Assembly (NCBI GenBank): GCA_002403295.1
Contig: DHHN01000006.1
Span: 11,235-20,161 of the forward strand
From: a bacterium UBP1_UBA4771
GTDB taxonomy: Bacteria; Krumholzibacteriota; Krumholzibacteriia; Krumholzibacteriales; Krumholzibacteriaceae
Length of the DNA: 8,927 nucleotides
Direction of reading: 5' to 3'
The position numbers were made by a program, and so were the translations under genes. Within the stretch, counting starts at the first letter, position 1. Each line of letters opens with the position of its first letter. The notes below the pieces were generated by a model that had not been told where the DNA came from, made no database searches, and saw only the letters and a list, made by a program, of their open reading frames with translations. Positions 1 through 6,787 of the stretch are shown here, piece by piece.

Positions 1-201
1 GTGGACGCCGTGCTGCGGCGCGCGACGATGGAGCTCCTCGGCGGGAGCCGATACCGGCATTTCGACATCTCCCCCGTGCTGTACCATGTCGAGCTCCGGG
101 AGCGGGACGAGGAGATACTTCGCCGGATCATCACCGGCAAGCTGAACCGCATGAACGAGGAGATGCTGCTCGAGCGCGTCGAGGCGCTGCTCGCGGCGTA
201 A
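1..201 (+). CDS. atpC: V/A-type ATPase subunit C, C-terminal fragment (5' end outside window)
   Basis: This is the last 66 residues of a protein whose reading frame is open to the window edge, so the GTG at base 1 is probably an internal codon. The ending, with SPVLYHVELRERDEEILRRI followed by TGKLNRMNEEMLLERV, fits the C-terminal pattern of the V/A-ATPase C (d-type) subunit: a helix with 'E-x-x-x-[IL]R' followed by 'GKLN' and a final amphipathic helix. Family members are usually about 320-350 residues, so most of the gene is missing. Subunit C is the funnel-shaped socket joining the central D/F stalk to the membrane K ring. Its position just before F and A matches the common bacterial order E-C-F-A-B-D. 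The TAA stop lies 18 bases before the F gene. The call depends on the ending and the context together. Confidence 0.8.
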   Translation: MDAVLRRATMELLGGSRYRHFDISPVLYHVELRERDEEILRRIITGKLNRMNEEMLLERVEALLAA

Positions 202-219
202 CGGGAGAGCGGGGCGGCC

Positions 220-564
220 ATGGCGAAGAACATCGCGGTCATCGGAAACTCGGATTCGATAGAATATTTTCGTCTTCTCGGCTGCGAGACCTACGAAACG
301 CGGGGAGGCGTCCTCACCCAGGAGCAGTTCGACGAGGTCGTCAAGCGGCGTTTCAAGATCATTCTCGTCACCGAAGAGGTCTTTCACCGGTACAAGGATC
401 GCATCCGCCTGCGCACGCTCCGGATGTTTCCGGTCGTGAGCGTCATCCCGGACGTTCGGGGCGCCGTCTGGACGAACCAGGGGCCTCGGCCGGGCGGCGT
501 CGCCTTCGAGGAGATCCGGGCGGCGGTCGTGAAGGCGGTCGGGCAGGACATCGCGCCGAAATGA
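220..564 (+). CDS. atpF: V/A-type ATPase subunit F
   Basis: A 114-residue protein, close to the 100-110 usual for this family. It opens with a beta strand and glycine turn (IAVIGNSDSIEYFRLLGC), continues with the strand IILVTEEVF near residues 47-55 and PVVSVIPDV near residues 70-78, and ends with a helix EEIRAAVVKAVGQDI. This is the Rossmann-like layout of subunit F, which binds subunit D to form the rotating central stalk and can regulate ATP hydrolysis. The ATG is preceded by GGGAGAG at 203-209, ten bases upstream. Its TGA stop overlaps an ATG (ATGA at 561-564), but the true start of the A gene is probably further on. In the Enterococcus ntp naming the equivalent gene is ntpG. 'atpF' here means V-type subunit F, not the F-type b subunit. 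Confidence 0.9.
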   Translation: MAKNIAVIGNSDSIEYFRLLGCETYETRGGVLTQEQFDEVVKRRFKIILVTEEVFHRYKDRIRLRTLRMFPVVSVIPDVRGAVWTNQGPRPGGVAFEEIRAAVVKAVGQDIAPK

Positions 565-596
565 CGCCGGCGGGCGCCGCGGCGCCGGGCGTGAAT

Positions 597-603
597 GGAG
601 GAG
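597..603 (+). promoter_or_regulatory. Shine-Dalgarno site for ATPase subunit A
   Basis: GGAGGAG lies 11 bases before the ATG at 615 and supports that codon as the start of the A gene. The earlier in-frame ATG at 561 overlaps the F stop codon and has no comparable purine tract just before it. Confidence 0.6.
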
Positions 604-614
604 TCGGTAACGGT

Positions 615-2399
615 ATGAGCACGGGCAGGATCGTCAAGGTGTCGGGACCCCTCATCGTCGCCGAGGGGATGCATGAAGCGAAGATGTTCGAGGTCGCCCG
701 CGTCAGCGAAAAGCACCTCATCGGCGAGATCATCGAGCTGCACGGCAGCGAGGCGTACATACAGGTCTACGAGGACACGTCGGGGCTCGGCCCCGGCGAG
801 ATCGTCGAGTCGACGGGGATGTCGCTCTCGATCGAGCTCGGCCCGGGGCTGCTGCAATCGATCTACGACGGCATCCAGCGCCCCCTCGACGTGGTGTACG
901 CGAAGGCGGGTCACTACATCACGCGCGGCATCAACGTCCCCGGCCTCGACCACGCGCGCCGCTGGGAGTTCACGCCGAAGGCCGGCCTCAAGGCGGGCGA
1001 GCCGATCGGGCCCGGCGACCTCCTCGGGGAGATACGGGAGACGGAGCTCATCGTGCACCGCGTGCTCGTGCCGCCGACCGTCGGCGGGGGAACGCTCGTT
1101 CGCGCGCCCGAGCGCGGCGCGTACGCGATCGAGGATACGATCGCCGAGATCGAGACGCCGAACGGAACGGCGAAGGTCGCGCTCATGCATCGCTGGCCCG
1201 TTCGCACGCCCCGTCCCATCGTGAAGAAGCTCGTCCCGCAGAAGCCGCTCGTCACCGGGCAGCGCGTGATCGACGCGCTCTTCCCGATCAGCCAGGGAGG
1301 GACGGCGTGCGTGCCGGGGCCCTTCGGCGCCGGCAAGACCGTCATCCAGCACCAGCTCGCCAAATGGTCCGACGCGCAGATCATCGTCTACATCGGCTGT
1401 GGAGAGCGCGGGAACGAGATGACCGACGTGCTGCAGGAGTTCCCCGAGCTCACCGATCCGGCGACGGGGCGTCCGCTCATGGAGCGGACCGTGCTCATCG
1501 CGAACACCTCGAATATGCCCGTCGCGGCGCGCGAGGCCTCTGTCTATACCGGCATCACGATCGCCGAGTACTTCCGGGACATGGGGTACGACGTCGCCGT
1601 CATGGCCGACTCGACCTCCCGCTGGGCGGAGGCGATGCGCGAGATGTCGGGGCGCCTCGAGGAGATGCCCGGCGAGGAGGGATATCCCGCGTATCTGCCG
1701 TCGCGCATCGCGGAGTTCTACGAGCGTTCCGGGCGCGCGATCTGCCTCGGAAGCGAGGGGAGAACGGGCACGCTCTCCGTCATCGGCGCCGTGTCGCCGC
1801 CCGGCGGAGACCTCTCCGATCCCGTCGTGCAGGCGACGCTCAAGGTCGTGAAGGTCTTCTGGAGCCTCGAGGACCAGCTTGCCTTCGAGCGCCATTTCCC
1901 GGCCATCAGCTGGCTCACGAGCTACAGCCTGTACCACGACGCCCTGCGGGATCATTTCCACGCGGAGGTGGCGGAGGACTGGGGCCGGGTGCGGACGGAG
2001 ACGATGGAGCTGCTCCAGAAGGAGGCGGAGCTCAAGGAGCTCGTCCGGCTCGTCGGCGTCGACGCGCTCTCGCCCCAGGACCGCGTCGTCCTCGAGACGA
2101 CGAAGATGATCCGCGAGGATTTTCTGCACCAGTCGGCGTTCGATGCGGAAGACGCCTACACGCGTCTCGATAAGCAATACCGGATGCTCAAGGCGATCCT
2201 CGATCTCCACCGCCGGAGCATCGAAGCGGTCGGGAAGCGCTGTCCCGTGCGCAAGCTCCTCGAGCTGCCGGTCCGGGAGCGGATCTCCCGCATGCGCTAC
2301 ATCGCCGAGAAGGATCTCGCGCAGTTCGATACGATCGCAAAGGACATCGAGGAGCAGCTCGCGGGCTGCCTCAAGGAAAGCCGTACCGGCGAGGAGTGA
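615..2399 (+). CDS. atpA: V/A-type ATPase catalytic subunit A
   Basis: A 594-residue catalytic subunit of the V1 head, of typical family length. It starts MSTGRIVKVSGPLIVAEGM, the usual N-terminal beta-barrel opening. Residues of roughly 90-190 form the A-specific 'non-homologous' bulge. The Walker A loop GPFGAGKT is at residues 235-242, the GCGERGNEM segment at 261-269 contains the catalytic Glu264, and the Walker B aspartate is in VMADSTSRW (Asp332). SPPGGDLSDP (about 394-403) and a helical C-terminal domain follow. An intact P-loop and GER motif distinguish it from subunit B. It binds and hydrolyses or makes ATP at the A/B interface, in the cytoplasm. An upstream in-frame ATG at 561 would add 18 Gly/Ala/Pro-rich residues not expected in the family, and the strong GGAGGAG before 615 favours the shorter form. 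The stop lies 6 bases before the B start, consistent with co-translation. Confidence 0.97.
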   Translation: MSTGRIVKVSGPLIVAEGMHEAKMFEVARVSEKHLIGEIIELHGSEAYIQVYEDTSGLGPGEIVESTGMSLSIELGPGLLQSIYDGIQRPLDVVYAKAGHYITRGINVPGLDHARRWEFTPKAGLKAGEPIGPGDLLGEIRETELIVHRVLVPPTVGGGTLVRAPERGAYAIEDTIAEIETPNGTAKVALMHRWPVRTPRPIVKKLVPQKPLVTGQRVIDALFPISQGGTACVPGPFGAGKTVIQHQLAKWSDAQIIVYIGCGERGNEMTDVLQEFPELTDPATGRPLMERTVLIANTSNMPVAAREASVYTGITIAEYFRDMGYDVAVMADSTSRWAEAMREMSGRLEEMPGEEGYPAYLPSRIAEFYERSGRAICLGSEGRTGTLSVIGAVSPPGGDLSDPVVQATLKVVKVFWSLEDQLAFERHFPAISWLTSYSLYHDALRDHFHAEVAEDWGRVRTETMELLQKEAELKELVRLVGVDALSPQDRVVLETTKMIREDFLHQSAFDAEDAYTRLDKQYRMLKAILDLHRRSIEAVGKRCPVRKLLELPVRERISRMRYIAEKDLAQFDTIAKDIEEQLAGCLKESRTGEE

Positions 2400-2405
2400 G
2401 ATGCC

Positions 2406-3806
2406 ATGGTGACCGAATACACGACCATCCGTGAAATCGCGGGCCCGCTCGTTCTCCTCGACCGGGTCGATCACGCGACCTACGAGGAGCTCGTCGAGGT
2501 GGAGCTCGCGGGGGGCGAGCAGCGGCGCGGCAAGGTGCTCGAGGTCGATCACGACCGCGTGCTCATCCAGATCTTCGAGGGCACGCGCGGCGTCGATATA
2601 GCGAAAACCAGCGTGCGCTTCCTCGGACGCGGGCTCGAGCTCGCCGTCTCTCCCGACATGCTCGGGCGCATCTTCAACGGCCTCGGCGCCCCGATCGACG
2701 ACGGACCGCGGCTCATCGCGGAAAAGAAGATCGACATCAACGGGAACCCGATCAACCCGTACGCCCGCGTCTACCCGAAGGAGTTCATCCAGACGGGGAT
2801 CTCGGCGATCGACGGGCTCAACACCCTCGTGCGGGGGCAGAAGCTCCCGATCTTCTCGGCGTTCGGACTGCCGCACTCCGAGCTCGCCGCGCAGATCGCG
2901 CGCCAGGCGACCGTGCTCGGGGCCGGCGAGTCGTTCGCCATCGTCTTCGCCGCCATGGGGATCACCTTCGAGGAGGCGAACTACTTCATCCGCGACTTCC
3001 AGGAGACGGGCGCGATGGAGCGGGTCGTCCTCTTCATCAATCTCGCGAACGATCCCACGATCGAGCGCATCGCCACGCCGCGCGCGGCTCTGACGGCGGC
3101 CGAGTATCTCGCCTTCGAGCGGGGGATGCACGTGCTCGTGATCATGACGGACATGACGAACTACTGCGAGGCCCTCCGCGAGGTCTCCGTCGCCCGCAAG
3201 GAGATCCCCGGCCGGCGCGGCTACCCCGGCTACCTCTACACCGATCTCGCGACGATCTACGAGCGCGCGGGGCTCCTCAAAGGGGCGAAGAAGGGCGAGG
3301 TCCAGCAGGGCTCCATCACGCAGATCCCCGTCCTCTCGATGCCGGACGACGACAAGACGCATCCCATCCCCGATCTCACCGGCTACATCACCGAGGGGCA
3401 GATCATCCTCGACCGGTCGCTCAACCGCAGCGGCGTGTACCCGCCGATCGCGGTGCTGCCGAGTCTCTCGCGGCTCAAGCAGAAGGGTATCGGCGCCTGC
3501 AAGACGCGAGAGGACCACGCCGACTTGAGCAACCAGCTGTTCGGCGCGTACGCGCGCGGCGTGCAGGCCAAGGAGCTCGCGGTCATCCTCGGCGAGGCGG
3601 CGCTGTCCGACTCGGACAAGGCGTTCGTGGCGTTCGCCGACGCGTTCGAGGCCCGCTTCATCCAGCAGGGGCAGCACGAGGACCGGTCGATCGAGCGCAC
3701 GCTCGAGATCGGCTGGGAGCTCGTGGCGCTTCTCCCGCGCAGCGAGCTCAAGCGCATCAAGGACACGTACGTGGAGAAGTACCTTCCGCGGGAAGGCGAC
3801 GTGTGA
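2406..3806 (+). CDS. atpB: V/A-type ATPase subunit B (non-catalytic)
   Basis: A 466-residue protein matching the family length of about 460. It has the N-terminal barrel ([17 protein letters not shown]) and the [16 protein letters not shown] segment at 86-101. Residues 151-160, [10 protein letters not shown], stand where a P-loop would be. The Walker lysine is absent, as is normal for B subunits, so this is not decay. [18 protein letters not shown] (about 272-289) and [15 protein letters not shown] (302-316) are highly typical. The arginine in LPSLSR (residue 356) corresponds by position to the arginine finger described for Enterococcus hirae NtpB. The subunit alternates with A in the head and completes the nucleotide sites. 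GAGGAG at 2391-2396, nine bases upstream, supports the ATG at 2406. The gene ends in GTGTGA, so its stop overlaps the GTG start of the next gene by four bases. Confidence 0.97.
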   Translation: MVTEYTTIREIAGPLVLLDRVDHATYEELVEVELAGGEQRRGKVLEVDHDRVLIQIFEGTRGVDIAKTSVRFLGRGLELAVSPDMLGRIFNGLGAPIDDGPRLIAEKKIDINGNPINPYARVYPKEFIQTGISAIDGLNTLVRGQKLPIFSAFGLPHSELAAQIARQATVLGAGESFAIVFAAMGITFEEANYFIRDFQETGAMERVVLFINLANDPTIERIATPRAALTAAEYLAFERGMHVLVIMTDMTNYCEALREVSVARKEIPGRRGYPGYLYTDLATIYERAGLLKGAKKGEVQQGSITQIPVLSMPDDDKTHPIPDLTGYITEGQIILDRSLNRSGVYPPIAVLPSLSRLKQKGIGACKTREDHADLSNQLFGAYARGVQAKELAVILGEAALSDSDKAFVAFADAFEARFIQQGQHEDRSIERTLEIGWELVALLPRSELKRIKDTYVEKYLPREGDV

Positions 3807-3997
3807 AGGACTGGCTCTACATAGCCCTCGTCATCCTGGCGGCGCTGCTGCTGGGTTTCCAGGTCTACCTGCTGGTCTGGACGAAGCGCGCGTCCGTGCA
3901 GGTCCATCCCATCGCCCGGGCGCTTCGGATATTCAACGTGGTCGCGCTCGCGGGGCTGATCGTATTCGTCCTTGTCACCCAGCTGCTGATGAGGTGA
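3803..3997 (+). CDS. Small two-helix membrane protein inside the ATPase operon
   Basis: A 64-residue hydrophobic protein that I do not recognise. Two transmembrane segments are visible, about residues 5-26 and 42-61. They are joined by a loop rich in Lys, Arg and His ([19 protein letters not shown]). By the positive-inside rule the loop should be cytoplasmic and both ends outside. It uses a GTG start overlapping the B stop (GTGA) with GGAAGG at 3791-3796, six bases upstream. Its stop lies within the ribosome-binding site of the D gene. It is therefore tightly coupled to both neighbours. It is not one of the standard V/A-ATPase subunits: it lacks the glycine-rich helical hairpin and ion-binding Glu of subunit K, and is far too short for subunit I. 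An assembly, regulatory or membrane-anchoring role is inference from position only. Confidence 0.75.
   Translation: MKDWLYIALVILAALLLGFQVYLLVWTKRASVQVHPIARALRIFNVVALAGLIVFVLVTQLLMR
3991..3997 (+). promoter_or_regulatory. Shine-Dalgarno site for ATPase subunit D
   Basis: GAGGTGA matches the anti-Shine-Dalgarno sequence well and sits seven bases before the ATG at 4005. It decides between that ATG and the in-frame GTG at 3999, which is only one base from the site. The site overlaps the last codons and stop of the preceding small membrane gene. Confidence 0.65.
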
Positions 3998-4004
3998 TGT
4001 GACG

Positions 4005-4643
4005 ATGCCGCAGATGCGCGCGAACCCGAACCGCATGGAGCTGCTCAAGCTGCGTCGCCGCGGCGACGTCGCACGGCGCGGCCACAAGCTGCTGAAGGAC
4101 AAGCTCGACGAACTCATGAAGGAGTTCCAGGGCCGCATCGGTGCGAACCGCAAGCTGCGCGCCGAGGTCGAGGCCGGACTCGCCCGGGCGTTCGCGCGTC
4201 TTGCGATGGCGCGTGCCGAGGCGGGGCATAGCGCGCTCGCGACGGCGCTGCTCGCGGGCGAGCCGGCGTCCCTGCTCACCGTCACCGAGAAGAGCGTCAT
4301 GAGCGTGCGCGTGCCGGTCTTCGATCTTGCCCCGCTGCCCGAGCCGGGCGGCTACTCGCTCGCGACCACGCCCGCCGTGCTCGATGCCGGTCTCGCGCAT
4401 CTTGCCGAGGTGGCGCCGAAGCTCCTCGAGCTGGCCGAGCGGGAGAAGGCCATCGAGCTGCTCGCGGCGGAGATCGAGCGCACCAGGCGGCGGGTGAACG
4501 CCCTCGAGTACGTGCTGATCCCGTCGATCGACGCCACCGCCAGGTCGATCCAGATGAAGCTCGACGAGGCCGAGCGCGGCAATCTCACGCGTCTCATGAA
4601 GGTGAAGGACATGATCGCGCAGCAGGAGGCCGACGGGCGGTAA
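4005..4643 (+). CDS. atpD: V/A-type ATPase subunit D (central stalk)
   Basis: A 212-residue protein of typical length. The N-terminus, with PNRMELLKLRRRGDVARRGH followed by KLLKDKLDEL, is the hallmark of V/A-ATPase subunit D. It is followed by a central region with a short beta element and a long C-terminal helix (about residues 135-205), containing TRRRVNALEYVLIPS and a charged ending. The N- and C-terminal helices form the antiparallel coiled coil that rotates within the A3B3 head and, together with F, transmits torque to C and the K ring. The start is set at the ATG at 4005 because of the GAGGTGA site. A GTG at 3999 (two extra residues) and an ATG at 4014 are alternatives. This is the last recognisable ATPase gene, and a 306-base non-coding gap follows. 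Confidence 0.95.
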   Translation: MPQMRANPNRMELLKLRRRGDVARRGHKLLKDKLDELMKEFQGRIGANRKLRAEVEAGLARAFARLAMARAEAGHSALATALLAGEPASLLTVTEKSVMSVRVPVFDLAPLPEPGGYSLATTPAVLDAGLAHLAEVAPKLLELAEREKAIELLAAEIERTRRRVNALEYVLIPSIDATARSIQMKLDEAERGNLTRLMKVKDMIAQQEADGR

Positions 4644-4647
4644 GGCG

Positions 4648-4681
4648 CGCCACGGGCCGTGTTGGGGAAAGAGCCGTGGTG
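4648..4681 (+). repeat. Inverted repeat just after the ATPase operon
   Basis: CGCCACGG at 4648-4655 can pair with CCGTGGTG at 4674-4681, with one G-T pair and an 18-base loop. It starts five bases after the stop of subunit D. No T-tract follows, so it may be a 3' stabilising hairpin or a weak terminator. It could also be chance in GC-rich DNA. Confidence 0.35.
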
Positions 4682-4707
4682 ATGGGTGACCGTTCGTCAC
4701 GCGACGG

Positions 4708-4721
4708 ACGACGTTCGTCGT
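4708..4721. repeat. Short perfect inverted repeat (ACGACG-TT-CGTCGT)
   Basis: Two six-base arms separated by TT lie about 230 bases before the zinc-ribbon gene. The form is compatible with a small hairpin or a dimeric protein binding site, but no regulator can be named. Confidence 0.3.
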
Positions 4722-4949
4722 GCTTGTGCCGCAGGCGGTCCAGCGGGGGGTCGAAAGTGGCAGATTCGTGCAACAATGGCGGTACGGTCGTGCGTGGGCA
4801 GAGGGGCACGACGGAGCGCCAGCCTTCCGGGGGGAGAGCGGAGACGGTTCGCATCGACGCGGTGACTACGCTGAGGCGCGCCGGGGGCATCGCTCTTCGG
4901 CGTACTGCGAAGCCGGGGCCCGCGCGAGTATCCGAAAGGACGCGGAGCA

Positions 4950-5462
4950 ATGGGATTCCTCGATAGCATCAACGACGCCATCAACAAGGGAGCAAGCGAG
5001 ACGAGCCGGCTCATCGAGGTGGGCAAGCTCAAGACGCAGGTGGGCTCCCTCAACAAGTCGCGGGTCGACTTGATGGCGGCTCTTGGTGCGGTCGCATACG
5101 ACCAGTTCCGCACTTCAAAGCTCTCGCTCGATGAGTTCGCCCCGATCGCCGAGCGCATCCGGGCGGTCGAGATCGAGATCGCGCAGACCCAGAAGCGGAT
5201 CGACGAGCTCAGCGTCGTGGCGGCAGGCCCGAGCGTGGTGTGCCCTGCCTGCGGGACCGCCAATGCGATGGGCGCCAAGTTCTGCGTGTCCTGCGGCGGC
5301 AGCTTGGAGGGCGTCGATCAGCACGTGCTCTGCACCTCGTGCGGCGCAGCAGTGCCTCCCGGGGGAAAGTTCTGTGTGAAGTGCGGCACCTTGGTGCCGG
5401 AGGCAGCGGGAGGGGAACAGGCAGCCGAGTTGGCTGCTGAGACGAAGGAGGCGCAGGAATGA
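4950..5462 (+). CDS. Coiled-coil protein with C-terminal double zinc ribbon
   Basis: A 170-residue, probably cytosolic protein. Residues 1-90 are helical and charged (FLDSINDAINKGASETSRLI, later IAERIRAVEIEIAQTQKRID), likely a coiled coil. Two zinc ribbons follow: Cys98-x2-Cys101 with Cys112-x2-Cys115, and Cys128-x2-Cys131 with Cys142-x2-Cys145. The second halves share the pattern G-x-K-F-C-V-x-C-G, pointing to internal duplication. This resembles the double zinc ribbon (DZR) family, which is usually annotated without a function. There is no signal peptide. The last 25 residues are Ala/Glu-rich. AAAGGA at 4935-4940 lies nine bases before the ATG. The stop overlaps the next start (ATGA at 5459-5462), so it is translationally coupled to the membrane zinc-ribbon gene and probably works with it. 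Its specific role is unknown. Confidence 0.88.
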   Translation: MGFLDSINDAINKGASETSRLIEVGKLKTQVGSLNKSRVDLMAALGAVAYDQFRTSKLSLDEFAPIAERIRAVEIEIAQTQKRIDELSVVAAGPSVVCPACGTANAMGAKFCVSCGGSLEGVDQHVLCTSCGAAVPPGGKFCVKCGTLVPEAAGGEQAAELAAETKEAQE

Positions 5463-6148
5463 ACTTCTGTCCGAAGTGTGGCTCGCCGAACCAGCCGGGT
5501 GCGCGGTTCTGCGAGAAGTGCGGCGGCCCGCTCGGCGACGCGCCTGCTCAGCAGCCGGGCGCACCGCTCAACGAAGCGGCCGACCAGGCGAAGGAAGCGC
5601 TCGCGAGCGGCGTGGCCGCCGTCAAGAAGCTCGACCCGAAGCTCCTGGTCGGCATCGGCGCGCTGGTGGTCCTGCTGTTGATCGGGCTCGTGTTCTTCCG
5701 CCCGATGAGCGAGAAGGACTACGAGAAGGCGTCCGAGGATGCCATCGATGATCTGTACAAGGGCTGGTTCAAGCTCGGTGGCGCCTTGAGCGACGTCGTC
5801 TACGATGCCGATGACTGGGACGACGACATCAGCGATGGCGACATCGATGACATGCGCGATGACTACAAGAAGTACTCGAAGGACATCAAAGACGCCGCCG
5901 GTGACGTGAACGGCCTGCGCCCGCCGAAGGCCTACAAGGATGCCGACAAGTACATGCGCGAGCTTGCCGCGATCATCAAGGGCGACTTCCTCAAGGGTAT
6001 CGACGAGCTGATCGATGATGCCGATGGCATGACCTACGAGGAGTTCGACGATGCGCTGAGCGACCTCAACGAGGATATCAGCGACGCGATGGACGACATC
6101 GACGAGGATCTGTCGGATGAGTTCGAGGACCTTACCGACGAGTGGTGA
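5459..6148 (+). CDS. Membrane protein: N-terminal zinc ribbon, one TM helix, acidic outer domain
   Basis: A 229-residue protein. A zinc ribbon at the very N-terminus has Cys4, Cys7, Cys18 and Cys21 (MNFCPKCGSP...FCEKCGGPLG). After an Ala/Gln/Pro linker, a single transmembrane helix spans about residues 62-80, preceded by KKLDPK, so the N-terminus should be cytosolic. Residues 81-229 should face outward. They contain 51 Asp/Glu against 17 Lys/Arg, with Asp-rich runs such as DDWDDDISDGDIDD, and look largely helical. The layout resembles zinc-ribbon membrane proteins of unknown function. AAGGAGG at 5445-5451, seven bases upstream, gives a strong ribosome site. The outer domain shares landmarks with the lipoprotein that follows (SEKDYEKA at 84-91, Pro155-Pro156, terminal Trp), suggesting common descent. 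Calcium or other cation binding is possible from composition alone but unproven. Confidence 0.88.
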   Translation: MNFCPKCGSPNQPGARFCEKCGGPLGDAPAQQPGAPLNEAADQAKEALASGVAAVKKLDPKLLVGIGALVVLLLIGLVFFRPMSEKDYEKASEDAIDDLYKGWFKLGGALSDVVYDADDWDDDISDGDIDDMRDDYKKYSKDIKDAAGDVNGLRPPKAYKDADKYMRELAAIIKGDFLKGIDELIDDADGMTYEEFDDALSDLNEDISDAMDDIDEDLSDEFEDLTDEW

Positions 6149-6174
6149 GTTCCGGAAGCAGGAGGGCCGGTGAG

Positions 6175-6194
6175 GCCGGGGCCAAGACCCCGGC
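6175..6194 (+). other. Hairpin between the membrane zinc-ribbon gene and the lipoprotein gene
   Basis: GCCGGGG at 6175-6181 pairs perfectly with CCCCGGC at 6188-6194 around a six-base loop. It lies in the 72-base gap between two co-oriented genes. There is no T-run after it, so it may be an attenuator, an mRNA-stabilising stem or a processing site, rather than a full terminator. Confidence 0.4.
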
Positions 6195-6209
6195 GCGCCG
6201 CTGACGACG

Positions 6210-6215
6210 AGGGGG
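6210..6215 (+). promoter_or_regulatory. Shine-Dalgarno site deciding the lipoprotein start
   Basis: AGGGGG lies five bases before the ATG at 6221. It supports that codon over the upstream GTG at 6170, which would put a Pro/Arg-rich stretch ahead of the signal peptide, and over the ATG at 6233, which has no ribosome site. Confidence 0.5.
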
Positions 6216-6220
6216 CAGTG

Positions 6221-6784
6221 ATGTTGCATCGCATGAGGGGCGCCAAGTCAAAGGCAGTGCTGGTGGCGATCGTCGCGGTTGCGCTGCTCACCGCGTTCGC
6301 GCTCGGCGGCTGCACGAAGAAGCTCACCAAGGAGGAGTACGAGGATGCGGTCAAGACCGCCCTCGAGGGCATCGCTGATGCGGGCGAGGACATGGAGGAC
6401 TCCACCGACTTCATGAACGATCTCGACTTCGACGAGGAGCTCGGCAAGGACAACCTGGGCGATCTGAAGGACGCATTCGGCGAGTTCGAGAAGACGGTCG
6501 AGGGCGTGCGTGACGACTTCAAGAAGTACGCGCCGCCCAGCGAGTACGAGGACATCCACGAGGACGTCCAGGCCGGCCTCGACGGATTCGTGCAGATCGT
6601 CGCTGGCTACGGCGAGGTCATGGACGAGCTGGAGAGCGAATCGACGCTCGAAGACGTGTTCGAGGGCCTGACCGACGCCATGGAGGACCTGCAGGACGAT
6701 CTCGAGGACACGATGGAGGACTTCGCCGCGGCTGCGGAGGAGCTGGGACTCGAGGACGAGTACTACGAAGTCCAGATGTGGTAG
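6221..6784 (+). CDS. Acidic lipoprotein of unknown function
   Basis: A 187-residue protein with a lipoprotein signal peptide. It has a basic N-region (MLHRMRGAKSK), a hydrophobic core at about residues 12-28 and a lipobox LGGC with the lipidated Cys at 31. The mature part is about one-third Asp/Glu (53 in 157 residues) and appears helical. It begins TKKLTKEEYEDAVKTALEGI, has Pro105-Pro106 and ends in an acidic helix and VQMW. These landmarks parallel the outer domain of the preceding membrane protein with nearly equal spacing (65 versus 67 residues from the shared Tyr to the first Pro), so the two are likely paralogous domains. The protein should sit on the outer face of the cytoplasmic membrane. 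No enzyme motif is seen. It probably shares the transcript of the two zinc-ribbon genes, although a hairpin lies in the gap. A longer GTG start at 6170 cannot be excluded. Confidence 0.87.
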   Translation: MLHRMRGAKSKAVLVAIVAVALLTAFALGGCTKKLTKEEYEDAVKTALEGIADAGEDMEDSTDFMNDLDFDEELGKDNLGDLKDAFGEFEKTVEGVRDDFKKYAPPSEYEDIHEDVQAGLDGFVQIVAGYGEVMDELESESTLEDVFEGLTDAMEDLQDDLEDTMEDFAAAAEELGLEDEYYEVQMW

Positions 6785-6787
6785 TCG

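Larger units (their letters stand above)
4644..4949 (+). other. Intergenic region between the ATPase operon and the zinc-ribbon genes
   Basis: About 306 bases without a convincing gene. Reading frames here are Arg-rich and lack family features. It should contain the end of the ATPase transcript and a promoter for the zinc-ribbon genes, but I see no convincing -35/-10 pair. TACGCT at 4867-4872 is a possible -10 without a good -35. It holds an imperfect inverted repeat at 4648-4681 (8 pairs including one G-T, 18-base loop), a short perfect one at 4708-4721, and CTTCG/CGAAG at 4895-4912. The octamer CGTTCGTC occurs at 4691 and 4712. No T-run follows any of these, so none is a classical terminator. 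Confidence 0.5.

Noticed and set aside
384..3677. A minus-strand reading frame of 1097 codons across the ATPase F, A and B genes
   Set aside because: It is antisense to three certain genes. Its product is Arg/Asp/Glu/Leu-rich without any domain, which is the usual mirror of high-GC codon use.
2406..3806. Missing Walker lysine in the B subunit as a sign of gene decay
   Set aside because: B subunits of V/A-type ATPases normally have a degenerate P-loop. All other family motifs are intact.
4838..4860. GGTTCGCATC as a possible tRNA T-loop
   Set aside because: The flanking bases do not form the T-stem, the conserved A of the loop is absent, and no acceptor or anticodon stem is present.
4676..4966. 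A plus-strand frame of 96 codons in the gap before the zinc-ribbon gene
   Set aside because: It is Arg/Ser/Gly-rich, overlaps the well-supported start at 4950, and has no family features.
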